A stretch of 64,000 bases of DNA, taken from NCBI GenBank assembly GCA_004295045.1, contig SHND01000035.1, positions 42,546-106,545 on the forward strand. Reading direction: 5' to 3'. Made by a program: the position numbers and the translations under genes. Shown in pieces: positions 50,415 through 60,278 of this stretch (within the stretch, counting starts at the first letter, position 1; each line of letters opens with the position of its first letter). Source of the DNA: Chloroflexota bacterium. GTDB taxonomy: Bacteria > Chloroflexota > Anaerolineae > UBA4142 > SHND01. The notes beneath the pieces were generated by a model. That model saw only the letters and a list, made by a program, of their open reading frames with translations, did no database searches and was not told the DNA's origin.

Positions 50415-51413
50415 TTATTGCAATTCCGGATTCAATGCTTCGTTCAATCCATCGCCGACAAAGTTAAATGCAAAAACGACAGCCGCCATAATTATAAACG
50501 GAATGAAAATCATCCAGATCATTTCGGGCCACGTGCGCCAATATCTGACCACATGGTCGGAAAGAATAATGCCCCAGCTTGGATTCGGCGGCTGCAAACC
50601 GATGCCGAGATAAGCGAGGATGCCTTCCGACAACGCAATTCCGCCCAGCCCCATCGAAATCGCGACGAGAATCGGCGCGAGTGAATTGGGTAAAAGATAT
50701 CGCGTTATGATGCGCCAATTTGAAACGCCGACCAGCTGCGCGCTCAACACAAATTCTTTTTCGCGCAGCGCCAAAATTTGACCGCGCACCAAACGCGCCA
50801 AGCCCGCCCAACCCAAAAGACTCAACGAAATAATCACCACCAAATAATCGGCATATCCCGAACGCACAAATTCGGTGAGCCAGGGCCATTGATTCGCCAG
50901 CGCGATAGTTCTTAACTGCGTAACAATTCCCGGCTTGATGGTGGCGGCAATAAAAAAGATAAAGAGCAAATCCGGAAATGCAAAGAGAAAATCAATCAAC
51001 CGCGAAATCAATGTATCCGACAAGCCGCCGAAATAGCCAGCCATCGCGCCGAGCAGTAGACCGAACGTGAGACTAATTGTGGCGACCACTATTATAACAA
51101 AAACTACGGAACGTGCGCCATAGATAATCCGCGAAAGCATATCGCGTCCCAACGCATCTGTCCCGAGCAAATGTTCCGCGCTTGGCGGCTTTTCGACATT
51201 GTCGAGATTCGTTTTGGAGAAATCGTACGGCGCAAGCAGCGGCGCAAAGAGCGCGGTGAACAACAGCAAAGCAATAATCAGCAGTCCGAGCAATGCGGGT
51301 TTGTTGCGCGCGAAACGGCGCCACGTTTCTTTCCACGCCGGACGCGGGTTCATTTCTTTTTCTGATTTTTTCAAAGGAAGCGTTGCAGTAGTTGTAGCCA
51401 ATCGAAGGGACAA
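50415..51413 (-). CDS. Peptide-type ABC transporter permease (DppC/OppC-like)
   Basis: A 332-residue permease with OppC_N (WKETWRRFARNKPALLGLLI), LLGTDALGRDMLSRIIYGAR, and an EAA loop EFVLSAQLVGVSNWRIITRY. It ends VGDGLNEALNPELQ. The start is uncertain: the full frame begins with TTG 51413, giving a Thr/Ala-rich N-terminus like the paralogues. ATG 51353 (MNPRPAW) is a shorter option, and neither has a clear SD. It is preceded by a small hairpin (51435-51455). Confidence 0.9.
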   Translation of the reverse strand: MSLRLATTTATLPLKKSEKEMNPRPAWKETWRRFARNKPALLGLLIIALLLFTALFAPLLAPYDFSKTNLDNVEKPPSAEHLLGTDALGRDMLSRIIYGARSVVFVIIVVATISLTFGLLLGAMAGYFGGLSDTLISRLIDFLFAFPDLLFIFFIAATIKPGIVTQLRTIALANQWPWLTEFVRSGYADYLVVIISLSLLGWAGLARLVRGQILALREKEFVLSAQLVGVSNWRIITRYLLPNSLAPILVAISMGLGGIALSEGILAYLGIGLQPPNPSWGIILSDHVVRYWRTWPEMIWMIFIPFIIMAAVVFAFNFVGDGLNEALNPELQ

Positions 51414-51434
51414 AGGTCGGGGGATAAGGGTTGC

Positions 51435-51455
51435 GGATGAATTGTAGATTCATCC
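51435..51455 (-). promoter_or_regulatory. Small hairpin between the two permease genes
   Basis: GGATGAAT / ATTCATCC (8 bp, 5-nt loop) in the 64-bp gap. Confidence 0.45.
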
Positions 51456-51477
51456 TGCTGCCTTCATCCCGCAGTCC

Positions 51478-52434
51478 TTATTTATACCGGATGCGCGGAT
51501 CCACGAACGCGTACGTTATATCAATCAACAAATTGATAATCACATAGATCGTTGCCGCCATCAAGGTAAACGCGAGAATGACGTAATAATCTTTTGACAA
51601 GAGCGATTCGTATGCGAGCGCGCCGGCGCCCGGAATGCTGAAAAATTGTTCGACGATAAACGAACCGGCAAATAATCCTGCCAACACAAACCCAATCAGA
51701 GTTATGAGTGGAATCATCGCGTTGCGTAACGCATGTTTGACGATCACCATCCACTCTTTGAGACCCTTGGCGTGCGCCGTGCGAATGTAATCCGAAGTCA
51801 TCACCTCAATCATGGCGGCGCGCGTTTGCCGTGTAAAGATCGCAAGAATGCCAAGCCCGAGCAAGAACGCGGGCATGATAATGTGCGGCGCAAACATGCC
51901 TTCCCACCCACCTACCGGCAAAAAGGGTCCGATTGTCAGCGGTCCAATTTCATGTTTGCGCGCGACCGCAAAATTCAACACCGGCATCAAGCCAATGATG
52001 GGCAGCGAGATGCCGAGAATAACAAATCCGCGGATGATGAAATCAATCCAGGTGCCGCGCTTGAGCGCCGCGAGAACGCCCAACGCAATGCCGAGTGGGA
52101 GACTCCACAGGATCGAAACAAAATTCAGTTGAATTGTAACGGGGAGCCGTTTCGCAATCAACGCGCCAACTGGCTGTCCTTGATATTTGACGAGCGAGTA
52201 ACCGAAATTGCCTTGAACTGCGTTCGTAACATAGTTAAAGTATTGAACGAGAAACGGTCTGTCGAATCCATATTCTTTACGCACTTGTTCAATGATTTTT
52301 GGATTCGCGCGCAGTCCCATCATCACCGTCACCGGATCACCGGGACCGTACACACCCAAGGCGAATGTCACAAGCGAAATGAGAATCAAGAGGACCGGCA
52401 GCCAGAGGAGGCGGCGTACCAGATATGCAGTCAT
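51478..52434 (-). CDS. Peptide-type ABC transporter permease (DppB/OppB-like)
   Basis: A 318-residue permease with MTAYLVRRLLWLPVLLILIS, YGPGDPVTVMMGLRANP, EYGFDRPFLVQYFNYV, QGNFGYSLVKYQGQPVG, and the EAA loop SDYIRTAHAKGLKEWMVIVKH. It forms the channel with the DppC-like protein downstream. It is separated from the binding-protein gene by a perfect 12-bp hairpin (52446-52478). Confidence 0.93.
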   Translation of the reverse strand: MTAYLVRRLLWLPVLLILISLVTFALGVYGPGDPVTVMMGLRANPKIIEQVRKEYGFDRPFLVQYFNYVTNAVQGNFGYSLVKYQGQPVGALIAKRLPVTIQLNFVSILWSLPLGIALGVLAALKRGTWIDFIIRGFVILGISLPIIGLMPVLNFAVARKHEIGPLTIGPFLPVGGWEGMFAPHIIMPAFLLGLGILAIFTRQTRAAMIEVMTSDYIRTAHAKGLKEWMVIVKHALRNAMIPLITLIGFVLAGLFAGSFIVEQFFSIPGAGALAYESLLSKDYYVILAFTLMAATIYVIINLLIDITYAFVDPRIRYK

Positions 52435-52445
52435 TCAGAAAAGGA

Positions 52446-52478
52446 TGGCGCGGGACAAAGTAGAGCTGTCCCGCGCCA
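52446..52478 (-). promoter_or_regulatory. Intercistronic hairpin between binding-protein and permease genes
   Basis: TGGCGCGGGACA / TGTCCCGCGCCA is a perfect 12-bp GC-rich stem with a 9-nt loop, 11 bp past the binding-protein stop, with only a short AT-rich tail. Confidence 0.8.
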
Positions 52479-52488
52479 CTCTATTTAT

Positions 52489-54276
52489 TTACTTGTCTAG
52501 TGTGATGTACTTGAGTCGTTCAATGACCAGCGGTGGGTAGAACACGCCTTTGACATACGGCTTGGTCAGCCAGTAATCGCGTCCGTACGTCAACGGCAGC
52601 ACCGGCGCATCTTGCAAAATCTGCTCTTCGGCTTTTTGATACAAGTTAATGCGCTTTTCGAGATCGGTCTCGACGCTCGCTTCATCAATCAACTTGTCCA
52701 CTTCAGGATTGTTATAGCCGCTCCAGTTTTGCGGATTGGGCTGCCCATCCACTTGGCTCGCAAAGAGAATCCCGAAAAAGTTGTGGGGATCAACATAGTC
52801 CGCGCTCCAACCGATATCGAACATTTGGAAATCCACGTTCGTGCCGTTGATTTGCGAGAGATACGTCGCAAAATCGGTTTGTTCGATGGAAATGTTCGCG
52901 CCCAGATTTTCTTTGAGCATTTCGGCAATCGCTTGCGTATCGGAACCGGCTGTGCCGCCGCCGCCAATTGTGCTCCACACAATATCCGGCAAGCCGCTTG
53001 CGTATTTCGATTCTGCCAGCAACTTTTTCGCGCCTTCCGGATCGTACTGGATGCCCTTCAAATCCGGATTAAAGCCGGGGAATGACTGCGGCAAAATTCC
53101 GGTTGCGGGCTGCACCATGTCTTTGTACACGACTTTGGCAATCTTGGAAATATCAATGGACTTGGCAAATGCCATGCGCACTTTCGGATCATCAAACGGC
53201 GGTTTGCGCGTGTTGAATACGAGGAAACCTGTTGAAAGCTGTGGGTCAACGCTCAGTTCTTTGTTTAACGGATTTGACGGATCGCTCACACGCTCAATGT
53301 CGGCAAGAGAAACGCGCGTCGCGTCAAGATCGCCGTTTTCATAACGCGTCATCGTCGAGCCGCCGCCGAGAGTCATCTCGATGCGATCCACCGACGGTTT
53401 TACGTCACCGTAATAATCTTGATTCTTTTCCAGAACGATCAACTGTCCTTGGTCCCATTGAGTCAATTTATAAGGACCTGTGCCGTTCGGTTTGAGATAC
53501 CACGGCTGTTCGCCTGATTCCACATTGAACTTGTCCACCACGTACGAAACAGGATGCGCCAGTTCGGCGAGAAAGTAGGTGACAGGACGCTTGAGGTCAA
53601 TTTGGATCGTAGAATTGTCAATGACTTTGAGACCGCTGATCTCTTTGGCTTGTCCCGTATACTTTTCGGTGAAACCGTCAATATCACTGAGATAGAGCGG
53701 CGCAACGGTCGAGCGCGTTTTTGGATCCGCGGCGCGTTCGAGCGAGTATTTTACGTCTTGCGCGGTGACGGGACGCCCATCTTGAAATTTCGCGTCTTTG
53801 CGCAGAGTGAACGTGTAGGTTTTTCCATCATTCGTCACGTCCCACTTTTCCGCGAGGTCAGGCACGATCTTGAGATCTTTGTTAAAGCCAACGAGTCCGC
53901 TGAAAATTTCGACAATGTATGTCGCCGATTCGACATCACTCGTCAACGCAGGATCGAGCGTCGGCGGATCGCCCCCCAAGCCACTGCCGCCGGGGAGCCG
54001 AAGTGTATTCCCGGTTGGGGCGGTGCTGCCATTTTGCGAAGGATTTTGATTCTGATTTTGATTCTGATTTTGATTTTGGTTTTGACTTGGATTTCCGACG
54101 GCTGTCGGTTGCTGCGAGGGAGCGTTTTGTGAAACACTCGGCGCGCCAAAAAAGCTGCCGCATACGCTGCCGGGCTGTGGGCAATAGACCAATGCGCCGA
54201 TTCCAACGCATACGAGACCAACCAGCGCGACCAACAGCACAACGACAATCGCAACCAGTCCACGATTTTCAGACAT
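52489..54276 (-). CDS. Peptide-type ABC transporter substrate-binding protein, membrane-anchored (SBP_bac_5)
   Basis: A 595-residue protein. In place of a lipobox it has an N-terminal TM anchor (GLVAIVVVLLVALVGLVCVG). A flexible tether with seven near-perfect Gln-Asn pairs (~70-83) comes next, then the cluster-C domain: GGDPPTLDPALTSDVESATY, YTFTLRKDAKFQDGRPVTAQ, GTGPYKLTQWDQGQLIVL, and MFDIGWSADYVDPHNFFGIL. An SD (GAGGAG) precedes ATG 54276. First gene of the complete five-gene operon (binding protein, two permeases, two ATPases). Confidence 0.93.
   Translation of the reverse strand: MSENRGLVAIVVVLLVALVGLVCVGIGALVYCPQPGSVCGSFFGAPSVSQNAPSQQPTAVGNPSQNQNQNQNQNQNQNPSQNGSTAPTGNTLRLPGGSGLGGDPPTLDPALTSDVESATYIVEIFSGLVGFNKDLKIVPDLAEKWDVTNDGKTYTFTLRKDAKFQDGRPVTAQDVKYSLERAADPKTRSTVAPLYLSDIDGFTEKYTGQAKEISGLKVIDNSTIQIDLKRPVTYFLAELAHPVSYVVDKFNVESGEQPWYLKPNGTGPYKLTQWDQGQLIVLEKNQDYYGDVKPSVDRIEMTLGGGSTMTRYENGDLDATRVSLADIERVSDPSNPLNKELSVDPQLSTGFLVFNTRKPPFDDPKVRMAFAKSIDISKIAKVVYKDMVQPATGILPQSFPGFNPDLKGIQYDPEGAKKLLAESKYASGLPDIVWSTIGGGGTAGSDTQAIAEMLKENLGANISIEQTDFATYLSQINGTNVDFQMFDIGWSADYVDPHNFFGILFASQVDGQPNPQNWSGYNNPEVDKLIDEASVETDLEKRINLYQKAEEQILQDAPVLPLTYGRDYWLTKPYVKGVFYPPLVIERLKYITLDK
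54046..54092. repeat. Short tandem repeat encoding Gln-Asn pairs
   Basis: About seven 6-bp units (GATTTT / GATTCT on the + strand) in the tether of the binding protein. Unit gain or loss would change tether length without shifting the frame. Confidence 0.8.
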
Positions 54277-54339
54277 GTCTAGCGAACTCCTCTTTCGTAC
54301 GACAACTCAACTCTACAATGCCTTGGCGCAAGTTGGCGA

Positions 54340-54368
54340 ATCCTATCATAACGACTATAGCGTGTCAA
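54340..54368 (-). promoter_or_regulatory. Promoter of the complete peptide-importer operon
   Basis: TTGACA (54368-54363), a 17-bp spacer and TGA-TAGGAT (TAGGAT 54345-54340) on the minus strand give a leader of about 57 nt with GAGGAG before the ATG. Confidence 0.8.
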
Positions 54369-54500
54369 GACGTCGCACAGAAAATTCCGATTTGATATTA
54401 AAAATTTCGCACATTCAATTTAGGTGGGGATTAAGAGAGGGTTAGTCATTGGTCATATGGTATTACGTGCGACACATTGGATTGGATGTCTCTGAACGCC

Positions 54501-54532
54501 AAAACAAAAACGCCCGCGCACCGCGCGAGCGT
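54501..54532 (-). terminator. Rho-independent terminator of metK
   Basis: ACGC-t-CGCGC-ggt-GCGCGg-GCGT on the minus strand (54532-54510) is followed by TTTTGTTTT, about 90 bp beyond the metK stop. It isolates the SAM operon from the importer promoter. Confidence 0.75.
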
Positions 54533-54540
54533 CTCATTCG

Positions 54541-54570
54541 TTCCAACTTTCCAACTTGAGTTTTCCAACG
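54541..54570. repeat. Stuttering repeat, TTTCCAAC words
   Basis: Three degenerate TTTCCAAC(TT) words between the metK stop and its terminator. The 54277-54620 gap otherwise holds only the promoter, the terminator and unremarkable sequence. Confidence 0.5.
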
Positions 54571-54620
54571 CTATCGCCGTCAAACACATTCTACTTTCCG
54601 CTTTCGCTTCTCCGTCTTTG

Positions 54621-55826
54621 CTACAGCCCCGCCTCGGCTCGCAGCAGCTCTGCCTTGTCCATCGCTTCCCATGGCGCGTCAATATCGTGACGTCCAAAGT
54701 GTCCATACGCGGCAGTGGGTTGATAAATCGGGCGACGCAAATTCAGATCGCGGATGATTGCCGCCGGGCGCAAATCGAAATGCGCGCGCACCAATTCCAT
54801 AATTTTGTCGTGCGAAATTTTTTCCGTGCCAAAGGTTTCGGCGTTGATGGAAACAGGATGCGCGACCCCAATCGCGTACGCCACTTGCAATTCAAAACGT
54901 TCCGCAAGCCCCGCCGCGACAACGTTCTTTGCGACATAGCGCGCGGCATACGCGGCGCTGCGGTCCACCTTTGTTGGATCTTTGCCGCTGAACGCGCCGC
55001 CGCCGTGACGCGCGACCCCGCCGTACGTGTCCACAATAATTTTTCGCCCCGTCAAGCCCGCGTCACCCATCGGTCCACCAATGTTGAAACGTCCTGTCGG
55101 GTTGATGAAAAATTTTGTGTTTGTGTCGAGCATGTGCGCGGGAACGATAGTGTCAATGACGTATTGGCGTACGTCCGCCGCGATTTGTTTTTGCGACACA
55201 TCGTCGAGATGCTGGGTCGAGATAACGACAGTGTCCACGCGTACCGGTTTACCATGCGCGTATTCCACCGTCACTTGCGATTTGCCGTCAGGACCCAAGT
55301 AGGGCAGGGTGCCGTCTTTGCGAACTTTTGCCAATTGCTTTGCCAATTTGTGCGCCAGCGAAATCGTCCACGGCATATACTCTTCGGTTTCATTGCACGC
55401 GAAACCGATCATCATGCCTTGATCGCCCGCGCCGATTTGATCAATCGGGTCAGTATCGCCTCCTTTCGCTTCGAGCGCCTTGCTTACGCCCATGTCAATG
55501 TCGGGCGATTGTTTTTTGATCGAAACGAAAATCCCCGCCGTTTTGTAATCGAGGCAGTACTTTGTATCGGCGTAACCGATTTTTTCCAAAGTGTTTTTGA
55601 CAATTTCATACGCGTCGAAATGCGCGGTGGTGGTGATTTCTCCCAGCACGCCAACGAGTCCGCCGCTCGCGACGGCTTCGCACGCCACGCGCCCGTACGG
55701 GTCTTGCGCGAAAATCGCGTCCAACACACCATCCGAAATCTGATCGCAAACTTTGTCGGGATGCCCCTCTGTCACCGATTCGGAGGTGAACAAGAGTTTG
55801 GGCGAAGTCATAAAAGTTGTTGCCAT
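54621..55826 (-). CDS. metK: S-adenosylmethionine synthase
   Basis: A 401-residue enzyme that makes SAM from methionine and ATP. Conserved blocks are [76 protein letters not shown], and [18 protein letters not shown]. Length is normal for the family. ATG 55826 or ATG 55811 can be the start; the longer frame to 55883 runs into a repeat hairpin (55831-55910) and is rejected. No SAM riboswitch is visible in front of it. Last gene of the kinase-ahcY-metK run. Confidence 0.96.
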   Translation of the reverse strand: MATTFMTSPKLLFTSESVTEGHPDKVCDQISDGVLDAIFAQDPYGRVACEAVASGGLVGVLGEITTTAHFDAYEIVKNTLEKIGYADTKYCLDYKTAGIFVSIKKQSPDIDMGVSKALEAKGGDTDPIDQIGAGDQGMMIGFACNETEEYMPWTISLAHKLAKQLAKVRKDGTLPYLGPDGKSQVTVEYAHGKPVRVDTVVISTQHLDDVSQKQIAADVRQYVIDTIVPAHMLDTNTKFFINPTGRFNIGGPMGDAGLTGRKIIVDTYGGVARHGGGAFSGKDPTKVDRSAAYAARYVAKNVVAAGLAERFELQVAYAIGVAHPVSINAETFGTEKISHDKIMELVRAHFDLRPAAIIRDLNLRRPIYQPTAAYGHFGRHDIDAPWEAMDKAELLRAEAGL

Positions 55827-55830
55827 ATTT

Positions 55831-55910
55831 AGCAGATAGCAGATAGCAGATAGCGGATAGCAGACCGCAATCGAATTTGCCATCTGCTATACGCGATTTG
55901 CTATTTGCTG
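55831..55910. repeat. Stuttering repeat hairpin, GATAGCA words, in the ahcY-metK gap
   Basis: Four tandem words AGCAGATAGCAGATAGCAG and on to GATAGCGG fill 55831-55863. The degenerate complement CATCTGCTATACGCGATTTG continuing CTATTTGCTG lies at 55880-55910. The long hairpin is placed directly upstream of the metK start. Confidence 0.8.
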
Positions 55911-55914
55911 TTTT

Positions 55915-57250
<1,336 letters not shown>

Positions 57251-57274
<24 letters not shown>

Positions 57275-58216
57275 CAATTCCTCCCATTCTCCAAACTCTT
57301 GTTTGAATCGTTCAATAAATTCTTCCAGCGTATAGCGATGACTTTGACCTCCGAATTCTTCCAACACGTACGTTGCCGCCAGCGCGCCGAGACGCCCGGT
57401 GAATTCCCATGAAAAATTGTGCATCACGCCTTTGATGATCCCCGCGCGATACGCGTCGCCTCCGCCGGTCGGCTCGCCCTGCTTGCGCGTCTTGGCAATC
57501 GGAATCTCTAGCGTCTTGCCCGCGTGCGTGATTTTGGAACCCTTTTCGCCGTACGTGACGATCAACGTTTCGGTCGAGGCGGCTACCTCTTTATTATTCC
57601 AGCCCGTTTTATTTTTCAACATTTCCAATTCGTAATCATTCAAAATCACGAGCTTGGAACCGGTGCAGCCATCTTTGAGATCCGCTTCACTCGCGCGCAC
57701 GATTTGTTGACTCGCATCGTAGATGTATGGAATGCCAAGCTCTTTGCATTCCTTGACGTACTGCCGCATCGCTTCTGGATCATTCGGGGAAATAATCGCC
57801 AGCTCGATGCCGCCGTTGACGTGATCGTTGAATGAAACGAGATGCGCGTGCGCCATCGCGCCGGTGTAAAACGACGCGATTTGATTTTGCTGTTTGTCGG
57901 TGGAAACAAAAAACGATGCGGTGAATTCATCAGGAATGGCAATGATCGCGGATGTGTCAATAAAATGCAGTTCGAGCCAGCGGCGATACTCTTCAAAATC
58001 TTCGCCGACGGTTGCCATAATTTTCGGACGTTCACCCAACAACGCGAGCGAGTACGCGATATTGGGCGCAATCCCGCCGCGCTGTTTTTTCATCGAATCC
58101 ACGAGGAACGAGACAGAAATCTCGTGAATCTTTTCGGGGAGGATGTGATCTTGGAAATAGCCCGGAAAGGACATGATGTAATCGTAGGCGATGCTGCCTG
58201 TGAGTACGACGCTCAA
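57251..58216 (-). CDS. PfkB-family sugar/nucleoside kinase (adenosine-kinase-like)
   Basis: A 321-residue ribokinase-fold kinase with the N-terminal GSIAYDYIMSFPGYF block, KKQRGGIAPNIAYSLALLG, IVTYGEKGSKI, and the catalytic GEPTGGGDAYRAG, where Asp is the base. Its place in front of ahcY and metK suggests it phosphorylates the adenosine released by SAH hydrolysis, keeping that reaction moving; this is inferred from context. The start TTG 58216 has GGAG upstream. The last residues derive from the repeat hairpin. Confidence 0.88.
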
Positions 58217-58278
58217 TTACTTTGTACTCCAATGAAAATTAGGATTGTGCAAAAGTTCCATGGGAAGATTGTTACTTG

Positions 58279-58866
58279 TTAGCGCTTCCACTCAATATGT
58301 CCATTTACATCGTACTTTTCAAACACCTCCAAGATCGCTGCAGTAAATGCCAATAAATCGGCGTTTCCCTCTGTCTTTGCCAATTCATATAACCGAATAA
58401 ACATCTTCTTGCCCGACTCTGTCTGGTTGGATATTTTTTTCATGAAATTATGTGGTGCACACAACGTCTGACCGTTTTCAATTGTAGCTCTGCCGCCAAG
58501 TTCTTTTGCCTTTATATGGTCAACGTGAATCTCCAGACCTTCTGCAATTCCTTTCCCACATTGAACACAACGATACCCGTCTCGTTTCTTGATTATTTCT
58601 TTTTGTTCTTCTGTAAAATCCTCGAGTTCTCGATGCAGGGCAGCAAGTGGGTCATACCTATAAATGCCTTTTCCATCTTTAATGAGGAATCCTTGTTGGC
58701 TCAGTTTCCGAATAGCACGATCAGGATCTCGGAATACTTTGCCCGTGCGTTTCAGATATTCAGCAGTCAACCAGTCAACCACTTCTGGGTGCTTTATTGC
58801 GCGGTTTGGGTTCCGAACGAAAAATTCTTTTACGAGATCTTCCTGAGTAATTTCTGATTTAGACAT
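58279..58866 (-). CDS. Winged-helix/HNH endonuclease, probable restriction enzyme
   Basis: A 195-residue nuclease. Residues ~5-75 look like a winged-helix DNA reader (HPEVVDWLTAEYLKRTGKVF, LSQQGFLIKDGKGIYRY). Residues ~85-145 are an HNH domain: Cys100-x2-Cys103 (CVQC), HVDHIKAKELGG (His117), ENGQTLC (Asn131, Cys136), PHN (His139). The Cys residues can bind structural zinc. The methyltransferase gene lies 10 bp upstream on the same strand, giving a type II restriction-modification pair. Local GC content is lower than around, consistent with recent acquisition. Confidence 0.85.
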   Translation of the reverse strand: MSKSEITQEDLVKEFFVRNPNRAIKHPEVVDWLTAEYLKRTGKVFRDPDRAIRKLSQQGFLIKDGKGIYRYDPLAALHRELEDFTEEQKEIIKKRDGYRCVQCGKGIAEGLEIHVDHIKAKELGGRATIENGQTLCAPHNFMKKISNQTESGKKMFIRLYELAKTEGNADLLAFTAAILEVFEKYDVNGHIEWKR

Positions 58867-58876
58867 AGAATTTTCC

Positions 58877-59749
58877 TCAATCGAATAATTTGATTTGAGA
58901 ACTAATGCGTTCTGCTGCTAACAAACAATATTTTTCGTCTAGCTCAACACCAACGGCGCGTCGCCTGTTGAGATACGCCTCGATCAAAGTAGTACCGCTA
59001 CCGCAAAACGGATCAAAGACAACATCATTCACAAAACTAAACAATCTGATACACCGATATGGAAGTTCCCTTGGAAATGGGGCTGGATGTCCAATTCTCT
59101 TCTTGCTTTCTCCATTAAACGTCCAAACACCATTTGTCCAAGCCATGAACTCTTCTTTAGTAATATTCGATTCCTTTGTGCCAAGTGTTTTTTTCCACTC
59201 ATCCTTATAAAGAACCACAATTAATTCAACAGGTGCAATCACATAGGGAGCAGATGCTGAAAGCCAAGAACCCCATGCTGTTCGCCGAGAAATATTTCCT
59301 TCATGCCAAACAATCGTGGCATGATACTTCCATCCAATCTCTTGCGCGATTTTGGTTAGGTCCGAACCGACACTCCGATGCCCTCCTTTATTTTTATCGA
59401 GTGGAATATTCAAAAGGAATCGAGCTTGCGGACGGCTCCAGTTAAAACAGTTTGACATCCACTTTGTCGAGAATTCCAAATAGGAGTCATAGGTAATTAC
59501 ATCGCTATTTGAATTGTAATCAATACCTACATTATAGGGTGGCGATGTAACAATCAAATCAACAAACTCTTTGTCAAAAAGGTTCTCGTTCAGAGAGTCG
59601 CCTTGAAACAGCCAAATATTCTTGTTGTGATATTTGATCTTTCGAGACGCAGCACTATAAGACTCGCTCTCCTCAAATAATACGTGTTCACCCATGATTT
59701 CTTTCACTTCATGGTCTTTGGGAAGATTCCTTTTCTTGGAACGATTCAT
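58877..59749 (-). CDS. DNA methyltransferase, beta-class (N4-cytosine/N6-adenine type)
   Basis: A 290-residue SAM-dependent amino-methyltransferase. Catalytic motif IV is TSPPYNV (68-74), and motif I is DPFCGSGTTLIEA near residue 245. The order IV before I defines the beta class; an SPPY tetrapeptide is commoner in N4-cytosine enzymes but does not prove it. The middle region (WHEGNISRRTAWGSWLSASA; WTFNGESKKRIGHPAPFP) should read the target. It protects DNA from the HNH enzyme encoded 10 bp downstream. An inverted repeat sits 20 bp upstream of the ATG. GC-poor relative to its surroundings. Confidence 0.92.
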   Translation of the reverse strand: MNRSKKRNLPKDHEVKEIMGEHVLFEESESYSAASRKIKYHNKNIWLFQGDSLNENLFDKEFVDLIVTSPPYNVGIDYNSNSDVITYDSYLEFSTKWMSNCFNWSRPQARFLLNIPLDKNKGGHRSVGSDLTKIAQEIGWKYHATIVWHEGNISRRTAWGSWLSASAPYVIAPVELIVVLYKDEWKKTLGTKESNITKEEFMAWTNGVWTFNGESKKRIGHPAPFPRELPYRCIRLFSFVNDVVFDPFCGSGTTLIEAYLNRRRAVGVELDEKYCLLAAERISSQIKLFD

Positions 59750-59768
59750 ATTCTAACTTTACATACGA

Positions 59769-59790
59769 ACTGCATATCACGATGCAGTTT
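59769..59790. promoter_or_regulatory. Inverted repeat upstream of the methyltransferase gene
   Basis: AACTGCAT-atcacg-ATGCAGTT, a perfect 8-bp inverted repeat with a 6-nt spacer. It touches the DinB-family stop codon and lies 19 bp before the methyltransferase ATG. It could be an operator or a weak terminator; there is no T-run. Confidence 0.55.
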
Positions 59791-60278
59791 CACGAGAACT
59801 CAAATTGACCAAAAATCTGTCCCAGATGTTCCTGCAAATGCCCAAAATAATCGCGAATCAAATATTCCAACGTCACGGGCTCATTCGGCGGAACGGTTTT
59901 CCACGCGATTTTGTCGAGCGAATGATTAACGCGCGGCTTCTTCAAGGTCTCTGCGGGAATGTTTTCGAAAAGATGAAGTAAATGTAAATTGTAATTCGTC
60001 CACAAATCTACAAGCGTGATCCACGCTTCCTGCTCGTACTTTTGAACGCGCACCCAACCTTCTTGGTCGTATCCCTCAAACAGTAAATCATCCTTTAACT
60101 GGGCGCGCACGAAACGCGAATGATTGTTCGCCGCCGAATCAATCAAGTGCCCCAAAATTTGTTTTGCACACCAACCGTCGTCGAGCGGCGCCTCTGTCTC
60201 CGCCTCCGGCAATACAAGCAAGCGTTCGGAGGCGGATTCGAGCGTCGTGCGAAATTCAGCGAGAAAATTTTCATTCAT
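59790..60278 (-). CDS. DinB superfamily protein
   Basis: A 162-residue four-helix-bundle protein with the metal-binding His pattern of DinB/YfiT-like proteins: WCAKQILGHLIDSAANNHSRF and RDYFGHLQEHLGQIF. Family members are metal-dependent thiol transferases or have unknown activity. ATG 60278 overlaps the stop of the truncated mazF by 8 bp, and no SD is visible, so translation probably depends on the upstream frame. Last gene of the mtnA operon. Confidence 0.85.
   Translation of the reverse strand: MNENFLAEFRTTLESASERLLVLPEAETEAPLDDGWCAKQILGHLIDSAANNHSRFVRAQLKDDLLFEGYDQEGWVRVQKYEQEAWITLVDLWTNYNLHLLHLFENIPAETLKKPRVNHSLDKIAWKTVPPNEPVTLEYLIRDYFGHLQEHLGQIFGQFEFS

Noticed and set aside
54477..55832. 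451-codon open frame on the + strand
   Set aside because: Antisense to metK; composition is a mirror of the real gene.
55827..55914. SAM riboswitch in front of metK
   Set aside because: The ahcY-metK gap holds only the GATAGCA repeat hairpin; none of the S-box core words is present.
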